A DNA stretch of 64,000 nt from Carposina sasakii (lineage: Eukaryota > Arthropoda > Insecta > Lepidoptera > Carposinidae), in contig CP053155.1 in assembly GCA_014607495.2 (NCBI GenBank), forward strand, positions 10,664,001-10,728,000, read 5' to 3'. Below the pieces are notes generated by a model. The model saw only the letters and a list, made by a program, of their open reading frames with translations, was not told where the DNA came from and searched no databases. This document shows, piece after piece, positions 43,326 through 54,690 of the stretch (positions within the stretch are counted from its first letter, which is position 1; the number at the start of each line of letters is the position of its first letter). The position numbers and the translations under genes are program-made.

Positions 43326-46204
43326 TATAACATATTTCGATTCAAGATTTTTTAAACAGAAATCTGAAAGCTGAGCATAGAAGGCATATAAAGCAGAAAC
43401 TCTAGTCAAATATACGTACACGTATTTGATTATGATAATACAGTGGTAGTGAGCTGCATAAATCAAATTGCAACTACGTGGCAGAGTCTGACGGACGAAG
43501 CGACATATCGGTTGAAGCGGGCTTTGAGCAGCCTATTGGCATAGGCGACAGCTTATCCGTCATAAACTGAGAAATTACAAAGTTAACAACGTTACCCACC
43601 CGTGAAATATTTTACGTAATAAAGTTAGTTCCCATAAAAATCTATATTAGAAAGATATTTCTTGGTAGATACTCGTAGATTATAGAAAGACGGGATAAGC
43701 TTATTTATTAAAATATTTATTACTTTTATTGCTTAATTCTACGGATTGTTTATCCCTAATGAAGTCGATAGGCTGATATAGTCAATGGAAACTGAACTAC
43801 CGTACACTCGAGACGACTCAACACTAAGCGAGAATGCCATAGGGTATGTGAGTAAAAAATGCATATTTAAGTAATGCTTATGTAGTGAGTTCGCTTCGGG
43901 CTCGGAACATCATACAGCTATTTGAAGGACCAATTTACGTTTCGCTATAGTAAAAGACTCCTTGCGTTTGTACGGCCACTAGATGACGTCACCGCAAAAC
44001 CAGGAAACCAAAACATGACGCGTTACATGGATGAGGTAAAATTTTAAGAGCCGATTTTGTCAAACGTTAGATAACCTATCAGAAGTATAAACTTTATGCT
44101 GTCTTTCTCTCGTGGATCGAAATTATCAAGATAAATATTTTTTTTGATAATTATCTTGATAATGATCCGATAATTATGCTAGTTGATTTTCCATTTAACT
44201 TATTGAAATTTTATTTATTAAAATGATAATATATTTTTCCCAGAGAGGGTCTCAGTTTATCGACATTATAAAAAAAAAACAGCCAAGAATAATGTGAGAA
44301 AAATACAATTTAATTCAGAGTTTGTTTTTATGGCGTCAAATAAAAGGAAAAAAGCATGTAAAGAAAAGCTATTTGCACTTATCTCGTCAGTCAAACATTT
44401 TTATTCATATTTTACTCCTTTGGATACGTAAATAAACTTAGAGTATTTTAGTGTTTAAGTTTTATTTTTAACAAAGATAATTATCAAGGTATATTTATCA
44501 AGATAGTTATCAATAATAATTATCACTTCGAACCCTGGTTTCTCTACAACTTGTTAATGATAAAGACAGCATCAACTTTATTCTTCAGATAGACTTTCTA
44601 ACGTTTGGAAAAAACAGCCCTTTTGCCTCATCTCTGAATCAAATCTCTTATTAAAAACTACATACGCTTACTAACGACAAACACAATCTTTTAGATTGCC
44701 TATCCAATATCCAAAAACAACATGCTTATCTAATTTCAGGCAGCCTTCGCCGTTAATTGTCGGCATTGTCCGTCGCTTAGATTCGGCTCACGTCGTACAA
44801 TAAACTACAGTGAACGTTTAGTAGCTGAATCGTGGCCGGAACAGATTTATTTTGTTACGTAGGTACTTGGTATAGCTTCTAATATAATAATTAGATGTTA
44901 AAAATTGTACATAAACAATTTTAACAGGTTCTTGTATCGTGATGAGTGCTTGGATATTGTAAAATCATTGGTTATCATAATATTTCTGCCAATAGTGGTT
45001 AGACTTCATCACGTCTCGAAATATTTTGAAAACGAAACTCTATCCTTTCATTTGAGTTACTTATTAAGTCAGCCATTTAATTTTTTTTTGTTTAGCGAAT
45101 TGGATTTATGTGTTATTGTGAATTAACACTGTATACTACCTAACCGTTTTCGGTATGAGAGATATCGGCTTTTAACCACATAGTTGAAATCCACACACCA
45201 TCAGGACAGGACCTACACCATTCACTCCAACTCGAGTTTGACGACTCATTATTGAGATTACGCAATTACGATGAGACGCCAGTTCCGAGTGCAACCTAGC
45301 ATGCAACTATGCAAGCTGCTACGAGTACTTCGAAAAACACTTACCACTAACTAACCAATATAACTTTAATTATAAAAGTTTAAATCGAAACGTTTTTCAT
45401 TCTCAAAAGAAACTATCGGTAATAAAGCATGCCGACATAGTTATAGCTGACAAACCGAGGCCCAGACAATTCCGCCAGTCAGCCGGACAAATGCCCCGCA
45501 AGAATGGAGTTCAAATTTATGGGCCCATTCGTTTTTCCGAGGATGGACGCCGAGAATGTGTCTTCGAAGAAAAGCTCATTTGGAACGACTAATTTGTGTC
45601 ATTTTTGCACAGCTGAAGTCAATTTAAGTGTTTCATATAATTATCTTAGTTTCTGACTTATAATTAAATTAATGTTAAGTTTTACTTGTCAATAGGTAGA
45701 CACGTTCAAGAAAAATATATTACTCGTATTTCCCAAATAGGCACTAACAAAATCCGTTCATTCATTCATTACAAAATGAAATTGGCAGTCTTCGCGTTAT
45801 TAAAATAGACATTAAAAAGACTGGTATAATTAAAATACTTCAACTCAAATGCAAACTTTTTCCAATCCTAGATTTCAGTACCTATCTCAGGGCTCTTTTT
45901 GTTAATATTAGTCTAGGTGGCACACCATGAGCTATCAGACTGTTTTAATTCTAAGATAGAAACAATCCTGCTTATAGAAGTCACGGTTCATGACAATCAA
46001 ATTTTTATCGTGATCGGCCATTTTTCTTTCATTGTATTGGCAGTTTTACGAGTGCGGCAAAAGCTATTTGCATCGAATCCTCCCCTGTCAATGTAACGAT
46101 GATATAATCGGGGTCGTGTTTTGACGCCTCAAAACCGTATTTGGTATGCATTTTTTGGCGGTTGATATTTTGATAGCTTTCAAAATATTTTATAAATACT
46201 TCAT
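43326..46204. other. Intergenic DNA with a weak foldback and one exon-like patch
   Basis: At about 44,115-44,530 gataattatcttgat-type palindromes near both ends suggest a degenerate MITE. A GC-richer patch at 45,430-45,590 is described separately. Nothing else supported. Confidence 0.4.
45415..45592 (+). other. Possible exon-like open segment (unassigned)
   Basis: A plus-strand frame opens before 45,415 and runs through HADIVIADKPRPRQFRQSAG and VQIYGPIRFSEDGRRECVFE to a stop at about 45,592. It is GC-richer than its flanks and non-repetitive within the window. No start codon context, splice site or poly(A) signal is convincing, and I recognise no domain. It could equally be an unrecognised repeat. 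Confidence 0.2.
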
Positions 46205-46345
46205 TCTCAAAAATGGGGTAACCAGAACTACAGAATCAAAGACGACAGTCATGTTTAGTATAGCAGGGATGTGAAAATATGTAAAAGATCAGAGACAAAT
46301 TGCTAACTTATCGCCTGAGAGAACTGTAAATATAATAACAAGCAC
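46205..46345 (-). repeat. Dispersed repeat family D copy
   Basis: Reverse complement: aatggggtaaccagaactac, agtcatgtttagtatagcag, aaagatcagagacaaattgc and taacttatcgcctgagagaa. Confidence 0.65.
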
Positions 46346-48471
46346 CTTATTAAGGGCCGCTAGCATTCACGAAAAGAACCATCAATAAGTCGGCAGTGTA
46401 TTCAGTATTTTTTATTAAATTTGAATCGTTATGGATTCTTAAATTAAAAGGTTTACCCAAATAGAAAATATCTCTCATAAGCCCGTACCATTTATGTTTT
46501 TAATCATTAACTTCCAAGCGTAATGGATGCTCAAATCACTTTGACCCCAATTTCCGAAGTCCATACATTTGCAAACACCTGTTAAATTACGTTCCTACCT
46601 AGAATATTATATTAATAACTGACGAGTAGTGTGATCTCGGAGACAATAGTCAATATGTGTTGCCTCTATCTAAAATATATTTTCGCTAAAATTATGAGTA
46701 AGAGACCTCGTAGAACATCTCTCTCAAGTCGGTCCCTGATCGTGATCCCTAGAACTCCTATCGAGTCGATTATCAAGAGTGAAAAGTGGCTTTTATGTTG
46801 ATATTACTTTGTAGCTTACAGAGGTTTACCAGTTCACGAGCCTCTATGAGGTAGTTATAATAATTATGTGATATGAAACTCTATCGATTAGTAGTTTGTC
46901 AATTATTAGTACCATAGATTGTTACCAGAAGAATAAAAGTAAGCATACACGAAGAGCACAAAGCTACAGATTTAAAACTGATACCTACAGTATCTAAAGA
47001 CTGAGATGAGAACAAAATAATAAAACCTCCTTTTTGTGGTAAAGTTAGGTGAAAAATTAATAAGGGATGTATTATCATAATGACATAGAGATATAATAAT
47101 CTTCGTTGTTTTTTTTACAAATGTAATTTATTCAAATACTTTATAAAATGGTATAAGAAACGTGAGCTATGAAGTATTTTAACTTTCACCATTCCAGCGT
47201 AAAGCAAGAATCGAGAATTCCGAAGCATAAAAGGGAAGAGTTCGGAACTTATTGAAGCAATCGGATTGTGCAAATTCCGTTAAACATTAGCAGAATTCTT
47301 GTTGGGATCCAATCGCATTAAGAGTCCATTTAAACTTTCTGCCACGAAAGGATTCCCTAATTTCTGCAAGGAAAAATATATAGGCTTAACAATTTTAAGC
47401 TTAAGCTTCTCTCGTCGGGTAAAAATTTTAAAGTTCTTTCCACGCTGTTGCCTACATTCGTACAATTACAAATAGATTTCAAGAGTATCATTATTCTTGA
47501 AATGTCGTCTTTTATTGTTATATGAATCGTTTTTGATGAGTGTTACCGAATATTCGAATATCTTACACTTCATTTTATCGATAAAAATACCTTCAGATGA
47601 GGATCTTACTGCCTTCTTTTAGAAATGACAGACATTTTGGGTTTAAATATATATTTTTTCATATAAGTGGTAAATTTTGTCAATATCTCTGGATTTAAGA
47701 GGTCTAACAAGTAAGGAAAAAAGCGTTTGAAAGCTAATAGTGTTGTCTATCATTCAAATTAGAAAAAAACATATGGTGCATTTTTTTGTGAATTACAGAA
47801 ACCTAGTAATAGTAATTACAAAATAACGTCTAATTTATTGCTCTGAGCCACATAGTTTTGAATTTATTTATTGTTATTTGAAATTGACCCTTGCGCGAGT
47901 GCCCATAGCCCGGTACTCTTTGTTATTATTGTCCTATCCACAATTTTTATCAAAGTTATATTATACTTTGATAAAAATTGTGGATAGGACAATAAAATTA
48001 TTAAACGTATTCTGGTTATTCCGTATGAACCCTTCATTTCCTCGCCATTTAACTTAAAAAAATATGCCTTTTTGTGTTTGCCAAATCTTGTCGCAAAGTA
48101 GGGGGAAAATCTTTTTAATTTCGCCCTCGCAATGGATGAGGCAGTACATTCGCGTCACGTCCTCTCTTTTTTCATAAATTTCCTCCAACATTCTTCTTAA
48201 AACATTGCGGGCGTGTCAACGCGGAAAATGAATAGAAACGACACCGGTGCCCTACTGAAATTATATTTATTTTGATTAAAATTTATTTCCCCGGGCAAAA
48301 TATGTTTTTGTCAGGTAATTGTGGCATAGTCTGTGGTGGTAGAGTTCTTTTTGTAAGTGGTATTTTATTTATTTCCTCTAAAATTTATTGTTATGTTACA
48401 AGTTTATGTTGCGTAAAAAGTTTGTCTCTACGTAAACTAGAATTAACTAATTGCAGATATAGTATACTATG
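46346..48471. other. AT-rich intergenic DNA, no gene seen
   Basis: Contains the short palindrome at 47.93-47.99 kb (separate entry). The 61-codon minus frame at 47,280-47,465 has no recognised domain. Confidence 0.45.
47926..47994. repeat. Near-perfect 34-bp-arm palindrome
   Basis: ttattgtcctatccacaatt...tatcaaag is followed after one or two bases by its reverse complement, with one extra T in the left arm. A DNA cruciform or a very short MITE. The sequence is AT-rich. Confidence 0.75.
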
Positions 48472-48545
48472 CTAAAGTGATCATACAGCTCTGGCTACCC
48501 ACCCAATCTTGGAAACATAGCCGTATGATGCATAATTATATGTAT
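48472..48545 (+). repeat. Dispersed repeat family D, right-end fragment
   Basis: agtgatcatacagctctggc, tacccacccaatcttggaaa, catagcc: right end only. Confidence 0.55.
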
Positions 48546-48605
48546 TTTATTATCCGACTGGGCTAGAAGGAGTTTTTCGTATTTAAGTTTGTATTTCTGT
48601 GTCTT

Positions 48606-48705
48606 TCTGTCTGGGGCCGAGGTAGTAGCCTTGTGGCTTGCCCTGGGGGAGGCATACGTCCAGCAGTGGACTGCCATAGACTGAAGAAGAAGAAGATAAG
48701 CTGAG
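48606..48705 (+). repeat. RTE-type LINE 3' end
   Basis: Encodes LWLALGEAYVQQWTAID and a stop, the exact C-terminal signature of RTE ORF2, followed by gaagaagaagaag. About 100 bp. Confidence 0.8.
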
Positions 48706-51700
48706 CCTACATTTTGTTTACGCATTTTTATAGTTTCAAAATACAAATTTTTCATAAACATAATTTCGCATAGACTTTGTAGCTGAACTCTATTACCGTA
48801 ATAATACCTACTCTATTACCGTAAAATCCGCCGAGTATCGAGTTAATGTGAAACAGTTGTAACGTAAACCAAATAAATTGAATACAGATCGTAACTACGG
48901 CAATGTTAATGGAAAAGTGAAAAACTGTGTTGCAGTGCAATTTGGTCGCCTAAGGGCCTATTCACGTGGTTGGCAGAACCAAATAAATGTGGATCCCGTA
49001 AAATGGAATTCAGTGAACAAAATGTGCTGTGATTTTTGGCAACGTTTTTTGGAATTTTTGGATTCGTGTTATGATTTACGTTTTAAAGGATACGGACAAG
49101 AAAATAAATGTTAATTATCATTTTGTCAAAACATGGTGAATCCATTGATAGATGGGCAATTTGCAAAGCCTCCTTTAATTTAATATGGCAGATAAACGTA
49201 ACCGGCTGAACGTAATCTATATTATAGGTTCTTTATACCTCATATTGCAGATGTTTTTTTATTATGGACAATAAAATTTTTGTTAATTGTAAATAAATTT
49301 ACTATTAATAAATTAACAATAAATTTTGTTAAATGACTAATTCTTATTTTTTTGCTATTGGATTTTCATTTACGACTTACCTACATGAATATGAAAACGT
49401 GTACGTATCCGATAGGTTTCAGTTCCTGTGTCAGTTTAAGGAAAAATTGTATTTTGGCAAAGTATGTACGCCATGTAATAATAGTATAGTATAATTTGCA
49501 CAGGTGCAGAAGAATTTCCAGCCACAAGGCCAAAGCCAAAAGCAAGATTCTTTTTAAATTAAATACCCAGCGATAATATAGTATAGTATACCTACCTTCA
49601 TTATACAAAACCGTAACGTTAGCAGACTATTGTTAAAATGAACGAACATAATACCTACATAATCCTATCGCACCCAAAAATCTTTTGCAATTTACCCACT
49701 AAGATAAGAACTTTGCCTAAGCTTATAGTGTAACACGTGCAGGTGAATTTGGCTCTATTCCAACTTGTGTATTTAAGTCTAGCGTCACTAAGTAACTTTT
49801 TAACTTTAACTCGTAAATTCGGTCGGCATAACAAATCAAAGGGGCCGATTGGAACGATGTGTGTTTATGTGCTTTATTAAAAAAAACTTGTTATCATACT
49901 TATAGAATAAACAACAGTTTGGAATCTAAGAAGGTCAGCGGATAATTGTGAACCATAATGCAATTATGAGAGAGAGGGAATGAAGGGTCTACCTTACTTA
50001 CTTTGAACTTGTAAATTATCATTCGTAGATTGCTTTGCAAACGAAATACGGCCAGGAGGAAATCTTTTTTATATAGTGTTGTGTGATTTGTCAGGCTACG
50101 AAATGACGACTATGAATAAACACCTCGATTTTTTTCATAGCTAATAAATACCATAGATCCAAATATGTATTTAGTAGGTAGGTATATTTTGTAAGTTATT
50201 GAGCAACTCATTCAAGTCTCGATAAACAGATGCACAAAGTGAAATACGGTTATCCTTTTTACATACAAAGTTCTAAAGATTCTATTCAGTGGTTAGACAA
50301 AAACAATTTGAACGGTCCGTATTGATATTCTCCAGCCAAGATGCGTTTCCACTAAGAATTTCGACCACGTTCTGGCGGTGCACTCCAGTCCATTCTCACA
50401 AATATTGGACTGCATTACTCTCGGGATTCCACGCTCTTTGTATGTAAATGGTTATGAGATCTGGAATTGGTGGGTTATATAGAATTCGTTTCATAATTGT
50501 GCCGGCTGAAATTGAATTCCGCAAGATGAAAATGGGAACTGGACAGTTATAAAAAACATTATTTTCCGATTTTTTTTCTAGTATATTGGTTGAAAGCACC
50601 AAAAAGCGACCGAACAAAAGCAAAACCACAGCTATCATTACGAAAAGTTATTGTCATGTGGAAAGTTCTTTTTCACTTACGCTGTCATAAAAAACCTAAG
50701 CATTAACTTATATGACATTCATTAGATATCCGAGGCGAATATGATCTGAGGATAAAGTTGACATCATCACAATAAATTGCAGGAACACAACTTAAAAGAA
50801 ACAGACCCTAGTAATGAATCTCGAAAATTGTTTTTGGTGCAAGTAATTACAATTTTGAAAATTACATAATTACCATACAAAGTGCATTTTATTATCTATC
50901 TTAAAGATAACCATTTATAGGCAATTGCAAATAAATGTCTGTTTCCGTCATGAGTCGCGGAAAGAGAAAGTCAGAAAATAAACAGGGACAATAATAATTT
51001 TAATCAAAAACAATGTGATTGCGCTCGACGCAAATTGGTCTTCTTTTGCCGTTAACATGATGATGAAGCGTCGGGCGCTTTGTTGGGGAAGGTATTAGTG
51101 GACTGGTGTTACACGGTTGAAGGGACTCTATTGAAATATCTTTACAACAGTGTGCGATCAGGGGAGCTGTAGCTTTATCTCAAACTACGAAAATTCCAAG
51201 ATTTTTCTTTGAATTTTTTGTTCAGTTGAAAATATTTTATGACAGTGCCAAGTCTTAGGTTCGACTCTCTTTTATTCAGAATACAAATAGCATCGGCCAT
51301 TTTACGGAAATGGATGTTGCATAACGTTTCCATTCGTTCCAATTTTAAAAAAGGGAAGTTAACCCCAAACACAACCTCTGACCCACGTTTCTACTTCGTT
51401 GAAAAGAAAACACACCACAGTTTGGACCACAAATATTTATTCAATTTTTATTTGTTTATCTAAAAGATTCGGTGTAAATGTTGTCTAAACAAGGAAATCG
51501 TTCTCAAATGAGGTTTTATTTAAATTCCTTCTTATTTGACTGGACTTAAAGTTGTCATCATTTCAACTGATTTTAAATGGGAAGGAAGAATTTCAATTGT
51601 AATGTTTTAATATTAGACAAAATAATTAAAAAATAGAATGAAAATAGCTTTCATTAATATCTTTAAAATACTGATAAAGCTACTTAAGGAAAATCTGAAA

Positions 51701-51756
51701 AAAAAACATTTTGTACAAAACCTGTAGTACAAATAAATAGCCAATTACTTGCTTTT
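48706..51756. other. AT-rich intergenic DNA, no gene seen
   Basis: Three kilobases with only short frames lacking recognised domains (for example 48,878-49,114, 49,381-49,608, 51,239-51,463). No repeat family recognised. Confidence 0.45.
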
Positions 51757-52189
51757 TAACCGACTTCAAAAAGAGAGGTTATCAATTCGTCTGTATGTAT
51801 TTTTTTTTATGTGTGACTCCGTCATTTATAAACCGATTTCAATTTTTTTTTATAGTTGGTCATGGTATACTTCCAGGTTGGTCCCATATTCACCACATCA
51901 GGATCTGATGATGGGATCTTGGAGAAATCGAGGGCAATCCTCGAATATTGTAGGCACATGTAGTCTGTTTTTACATTTTACTGAGCGTTGTAGTCACCTA
52001 CATATAAAACATAACATCTGATGATGGAATCTCTAAGGAATCTAGGGATATCCTCAAATATAATAGGCACGAGTAGTCCGTTTTTAGATTTTTATAGAGA
52101 ATTTTGGTCAGCTACACATAATATAAAGGAAACGAGGGTCTGATGATGGAGCCGCCGAAAAACAGATAGTGGAACTTTTTAGTAACAAA
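51757..52189 (+). repeat. Dispersed repeat with aaccgacttcaaaaa start
   Basis: Begins ttaaccgacttcaaaaagag, aggttatcaattcg, then gtgtgactccgtcatttata and aaccgatttcaa. Then cctgatgatgggatctt-type units recur three times (about 51,901, 52,018 and 52,140). The complement aagtcggtttttcg at about 52,645 may be its other end. A common lepidopteran repeat type; not named. Confidence 0.55.
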
Positions 52190-52255
52190 ATCCCCCTATG
52201 GCAGGGGAAGCCTACGTCCAGTAGTGGACTGCAATAGGCTTATGAAGATGAAGAT
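52190..52255 (+). repeat. RTE-type LINE 3' end
   Basis: gcaggggaagcctacgtcca, gtagtggactgcaataggct: encodes GEAYVQ, a stop in place of the second Q codon, then WTAIG. A mutated RTE ORF2 end. Confidence 0.75.
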
Positions 52256-52680
52256 AATTGTGTTAAGTCGTGTAATTATATGTTGCGTTAAGCCGTGTCC
52301 GAAGTAAGATGGTTATAGAGGAAGAGGTAGACATGAGAATAACGAGATGGCGGATAATAGGGATGACTGAAAGAAGAGTACCTACCTACATATTGCACCG
52401 ACCCCAAATGATTGGGAACAGGGCGGGAAGAAAGAGTGTAATTATATGTTGCTTATATATTGTCAGACGTAAAGTTTCGAAGCCTAGTCATTTCTCTCTT
52501 TTGTCATGTGGCCTATTTAATAATTTGCTGGCATATAAATCTGTCAATATTATGCCTTCTAAACGTCGTACCTACACGGCTTAACGCAATATATATTTTC
52601 CCTTTAGTAAAATTTTAGTTTAGTAAGCTCGAGTTTTGGGAGGAAGTCGGTTTTTCGTTTTAAGAAAATTATTAAATAGG
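52256..52680. other. Intergenic DNA downstream of host gene
   Basis: A 91-codon plus frame at 52,309-52,584 has the look of diverged retroelement coding sequence (RITRWRIIGMTERRV) but no recognised domain. It sits next to the RTE end. Confidence 0.4.
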
Positions 52681-52689
52681 CAATTCTCT

Positions 52690-52695
52690 TTTATT
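52690..52695 (-). terminator. Poly(A) signal AATAAA of the host gene
   Basis: Minus-strand aataaa, about 80 nt after the stop codon of the terminal exon at 52,778. Correct spacing and strand for a polyadenylation signal. Confidence 0.65.
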
Positions 52696-52777
52696 CAAAA
52701 TAAGTACATAGTTCGTACACAGAAGTAGTTATAAAACGTCAATAAACAAAACAAAAATGTCCAATATCCTTTTCAAA

Positions 52778-53092
52778 TTAATCACGCCTCTTTAGCACTA
52801 TCTTATCTATCCTTGCTACCAGAAACGAGACGTTGGTAGCATCAGTCATCGACACCAGTAAAGCCATGCAGTGTATGGACACAACACCAAAGACACTTAT
52901 GGGACGTGCGACTCTCACCGGCAATTTCATCATCGTGATCCAAATTCTAATGTCTACTGCAATCCAGAGCAGTCCATACATGCGTATATACCAGGGAGAA
53001 AGAACAAAAAGGAGATGACATAGCCAAAGTATACCTAGACCTGCAATAGCCAATGTAAAACCTGCGAATGCTAATGCGCAATATGAGCCAAT
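52778..53092 (-). CDS. Terminal exon of a multi-pass membrane protein (host gene candidate)
   Basis: On the minus strand a splice acceptor (tttaccttcctatttag, AG at 53,094-53,093) opens a frame in phase 0 at 53,092 that reads IGSYCALAFAGFTLAIAG and runs 104 codons to TAA at 52,778. It has at least three hydrophobic stretches: ALAFAGFTLAIAGLGILWL with CHLLFVLS, MYGLLWIAVDIRIWI, and ISVFGVVSIHCMALLVSM. A short basic tail, VARIDKIVLKRRD, follows. No internal start is needed. Codon use and composition differ from the AT-rich noise. I do not recognise the family; earlier exons should lie beyond 60.8 kb, on the far side of the gypsy insertion. Confidence 0.6.
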   Translation of the reverse strand: MGSYCALAFAGFTLAIAGLGILWLCHLLFVLSPWYIRMYGLLWIAVDIRIWITMMKLPVRVARPISVFGVVSIHCMALLVSMTDATNVSFLVARIDKIVLKRRD

Positions 53093-53365
53093 CTAAATAG
53101 GAAGGTAAAATTAGATATGTAAGACAGATTTAAAATAGAAAGAAAGTACTCGTAAAATGAGTATCAACCTCTGTTTTATACCCTAGTCACAATGTTTATA
53201 ATAAATTCATCAATAGACTGAATTTAAAACAGTTTTTAAAGTTTATCACCCTTGTTACTGCCAGTCTTACTTGGTTTTACTGTTTGAGATATCTAGCTCA
53301 AACCTGTGAGCTCCCTCGATTTTAGTGAACAGAACCTCCCTCGTGCGGATATTGGCTCTATATAG
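53093..53365. other. Presumed intron sequence between exon and gypsy element
   Basis: AT-rich, with the pyrimidine-rich acceptor tract at its left end. No other feature. Confidence 0.45.
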
Positions 53366-54442
53366 TGTAACGTAATCGTTACCTTACTCTTCCAACTAAG
53401 TATTTCTGTACATAATGTGCATAAATATATTTTTTTTTAAACTACCTAAATAAGAACAAATAATCTTACAACCTAAACTATAACTAAGATTATGGCTGTA
53501 CGGCTCATAATGTCCTTTGCCTTCTCCTTCGTAATTAAAAAACAAATGGACGCTACGTTTGAGAACTGGTTACAGGGCGATGCCGCCATTTTTGAAAAAG
53601 ATCTGCAAGCTGATGCGCTCAGTTAAATTAATTTTATTTTCTACCTCTAAACAGCTGCTACTTTACTACTACAATTTTATTTCTAAAAATAATTCCAATA
53701 CGAGTGTGTGACGAATTCCCCTCTAGGGTGAGTGTTGCAACCAAATATATTTTATAAGTGTAAATATTAATTATTAGTTTAAGGATTCTTGCATTATTCA
53801 TTTGTATTATTTTCACCATTTATTTCATTAGATTAAGTATGTAAAATATTAGTAATGCATTTTATAACTATAATTTTACATTGTGTAAATAGTATATACT
53901 AACTCGACAATACTAACTGTCCGTCCTAACATTAAACTAAATTACTACCTAGAATATTAACTTAAATTAAAATGATTATGTATGTGCCTACCACATCATT
54001 GATCACTAATTAGTGGCATCGGTGACCACATTTCTTAGCTTGCTCCATGTTACCGGATGTCGCAGGCAGTAACACCAAACCAGACTTTTCTACAAATGTC
54101 TAGATTGTAAATTGGATTTCCAGGGACCCTATCCTAGACTCTACCTACCCTACCTACCCTACCTACCTGCCTACCATTCTATTGGGATCAAGACGTCAGC
54201 GGATGCTGCCCGTGACGTCATCCTGAATCTTCACCGGAAGCGGCAGGGAAGTGGTTTTCCGATAACTGTATATAGTGAATCGAACTTTGCGTGCTAAGGA
54301 CTCACTCCCTGAGAATACCTAATATCTTTTCTTTTACTATTTTTGTATATAACTGTCTACCTTATTTTGTAAATATATTGTAAATTGTAAATATTCTAGT
54401 CTTATTTTATTAACGTACCTACCTACTAACCAATACGTTACA
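53366..54442 (+). repeat. 5' LTR (1,077 bp)
   Basis: Begins tgtaacgtaatcgttacc and ends ccaatacgttaca (TG...CA). The offset to the 3' LTR is constant at 6,351 from first to last base. Includes a cctaccta-rich tract near 54,140-54,172. The small 61-codon frame inside occurs in both LTRs and is not considered a gene. Promoter and poly(A) sites should be here, but none is clear enough to place. Confidence 0.95.
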
Positions 54443-54443
54443 A

Positions 54444-54461
54444 TGGCGCCCAACTATAACT
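54444..54461 (+). other. Primer binding site
   Basis: tggcgcccaactataac begins one base after the LTR. TGG pairs with the CCA end of a tRNA, and TGGCGCCCAAC resembles the lysine-type binding sites of gypsy elements and retroviruses. The exact tRNA is inference. Confidence 0.75.
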
Positions 54462-54690
54462 TCTAAGCAAAGTTCGAGCTCACTTATGCGTGTTTTAGCA
54501 CTAGTTAGTTATCTCTGGTGTTGGTTTTTACTGCTGCTATTTTTTTTGTGTTTTTCTGTGTTGTATTTTTGTGTTTACTCAATTTTACCGTTTTTTACTG
54601 CTCTGCTGTCCTACTATTGTGTATACGGCTGGTCTATAATTGTTTTTGATTGCAATACACACCTACTCATTTTACTACTCGCCAGTCAAA

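Noticed and set aside
52309..52584. 91-codon plus frame as a host exon
   Set aside because: Lies between repeat ends and looks like diverged retroelement coding sequence; no splice or poly(A) context.
54112..54297. 61-codon open frame in each LTR (also 60,463-60,648)
   Set aside because: Present in both LTRs only because the LTRs are duplicated; no domain, and it spans a cctaccta-type tract.
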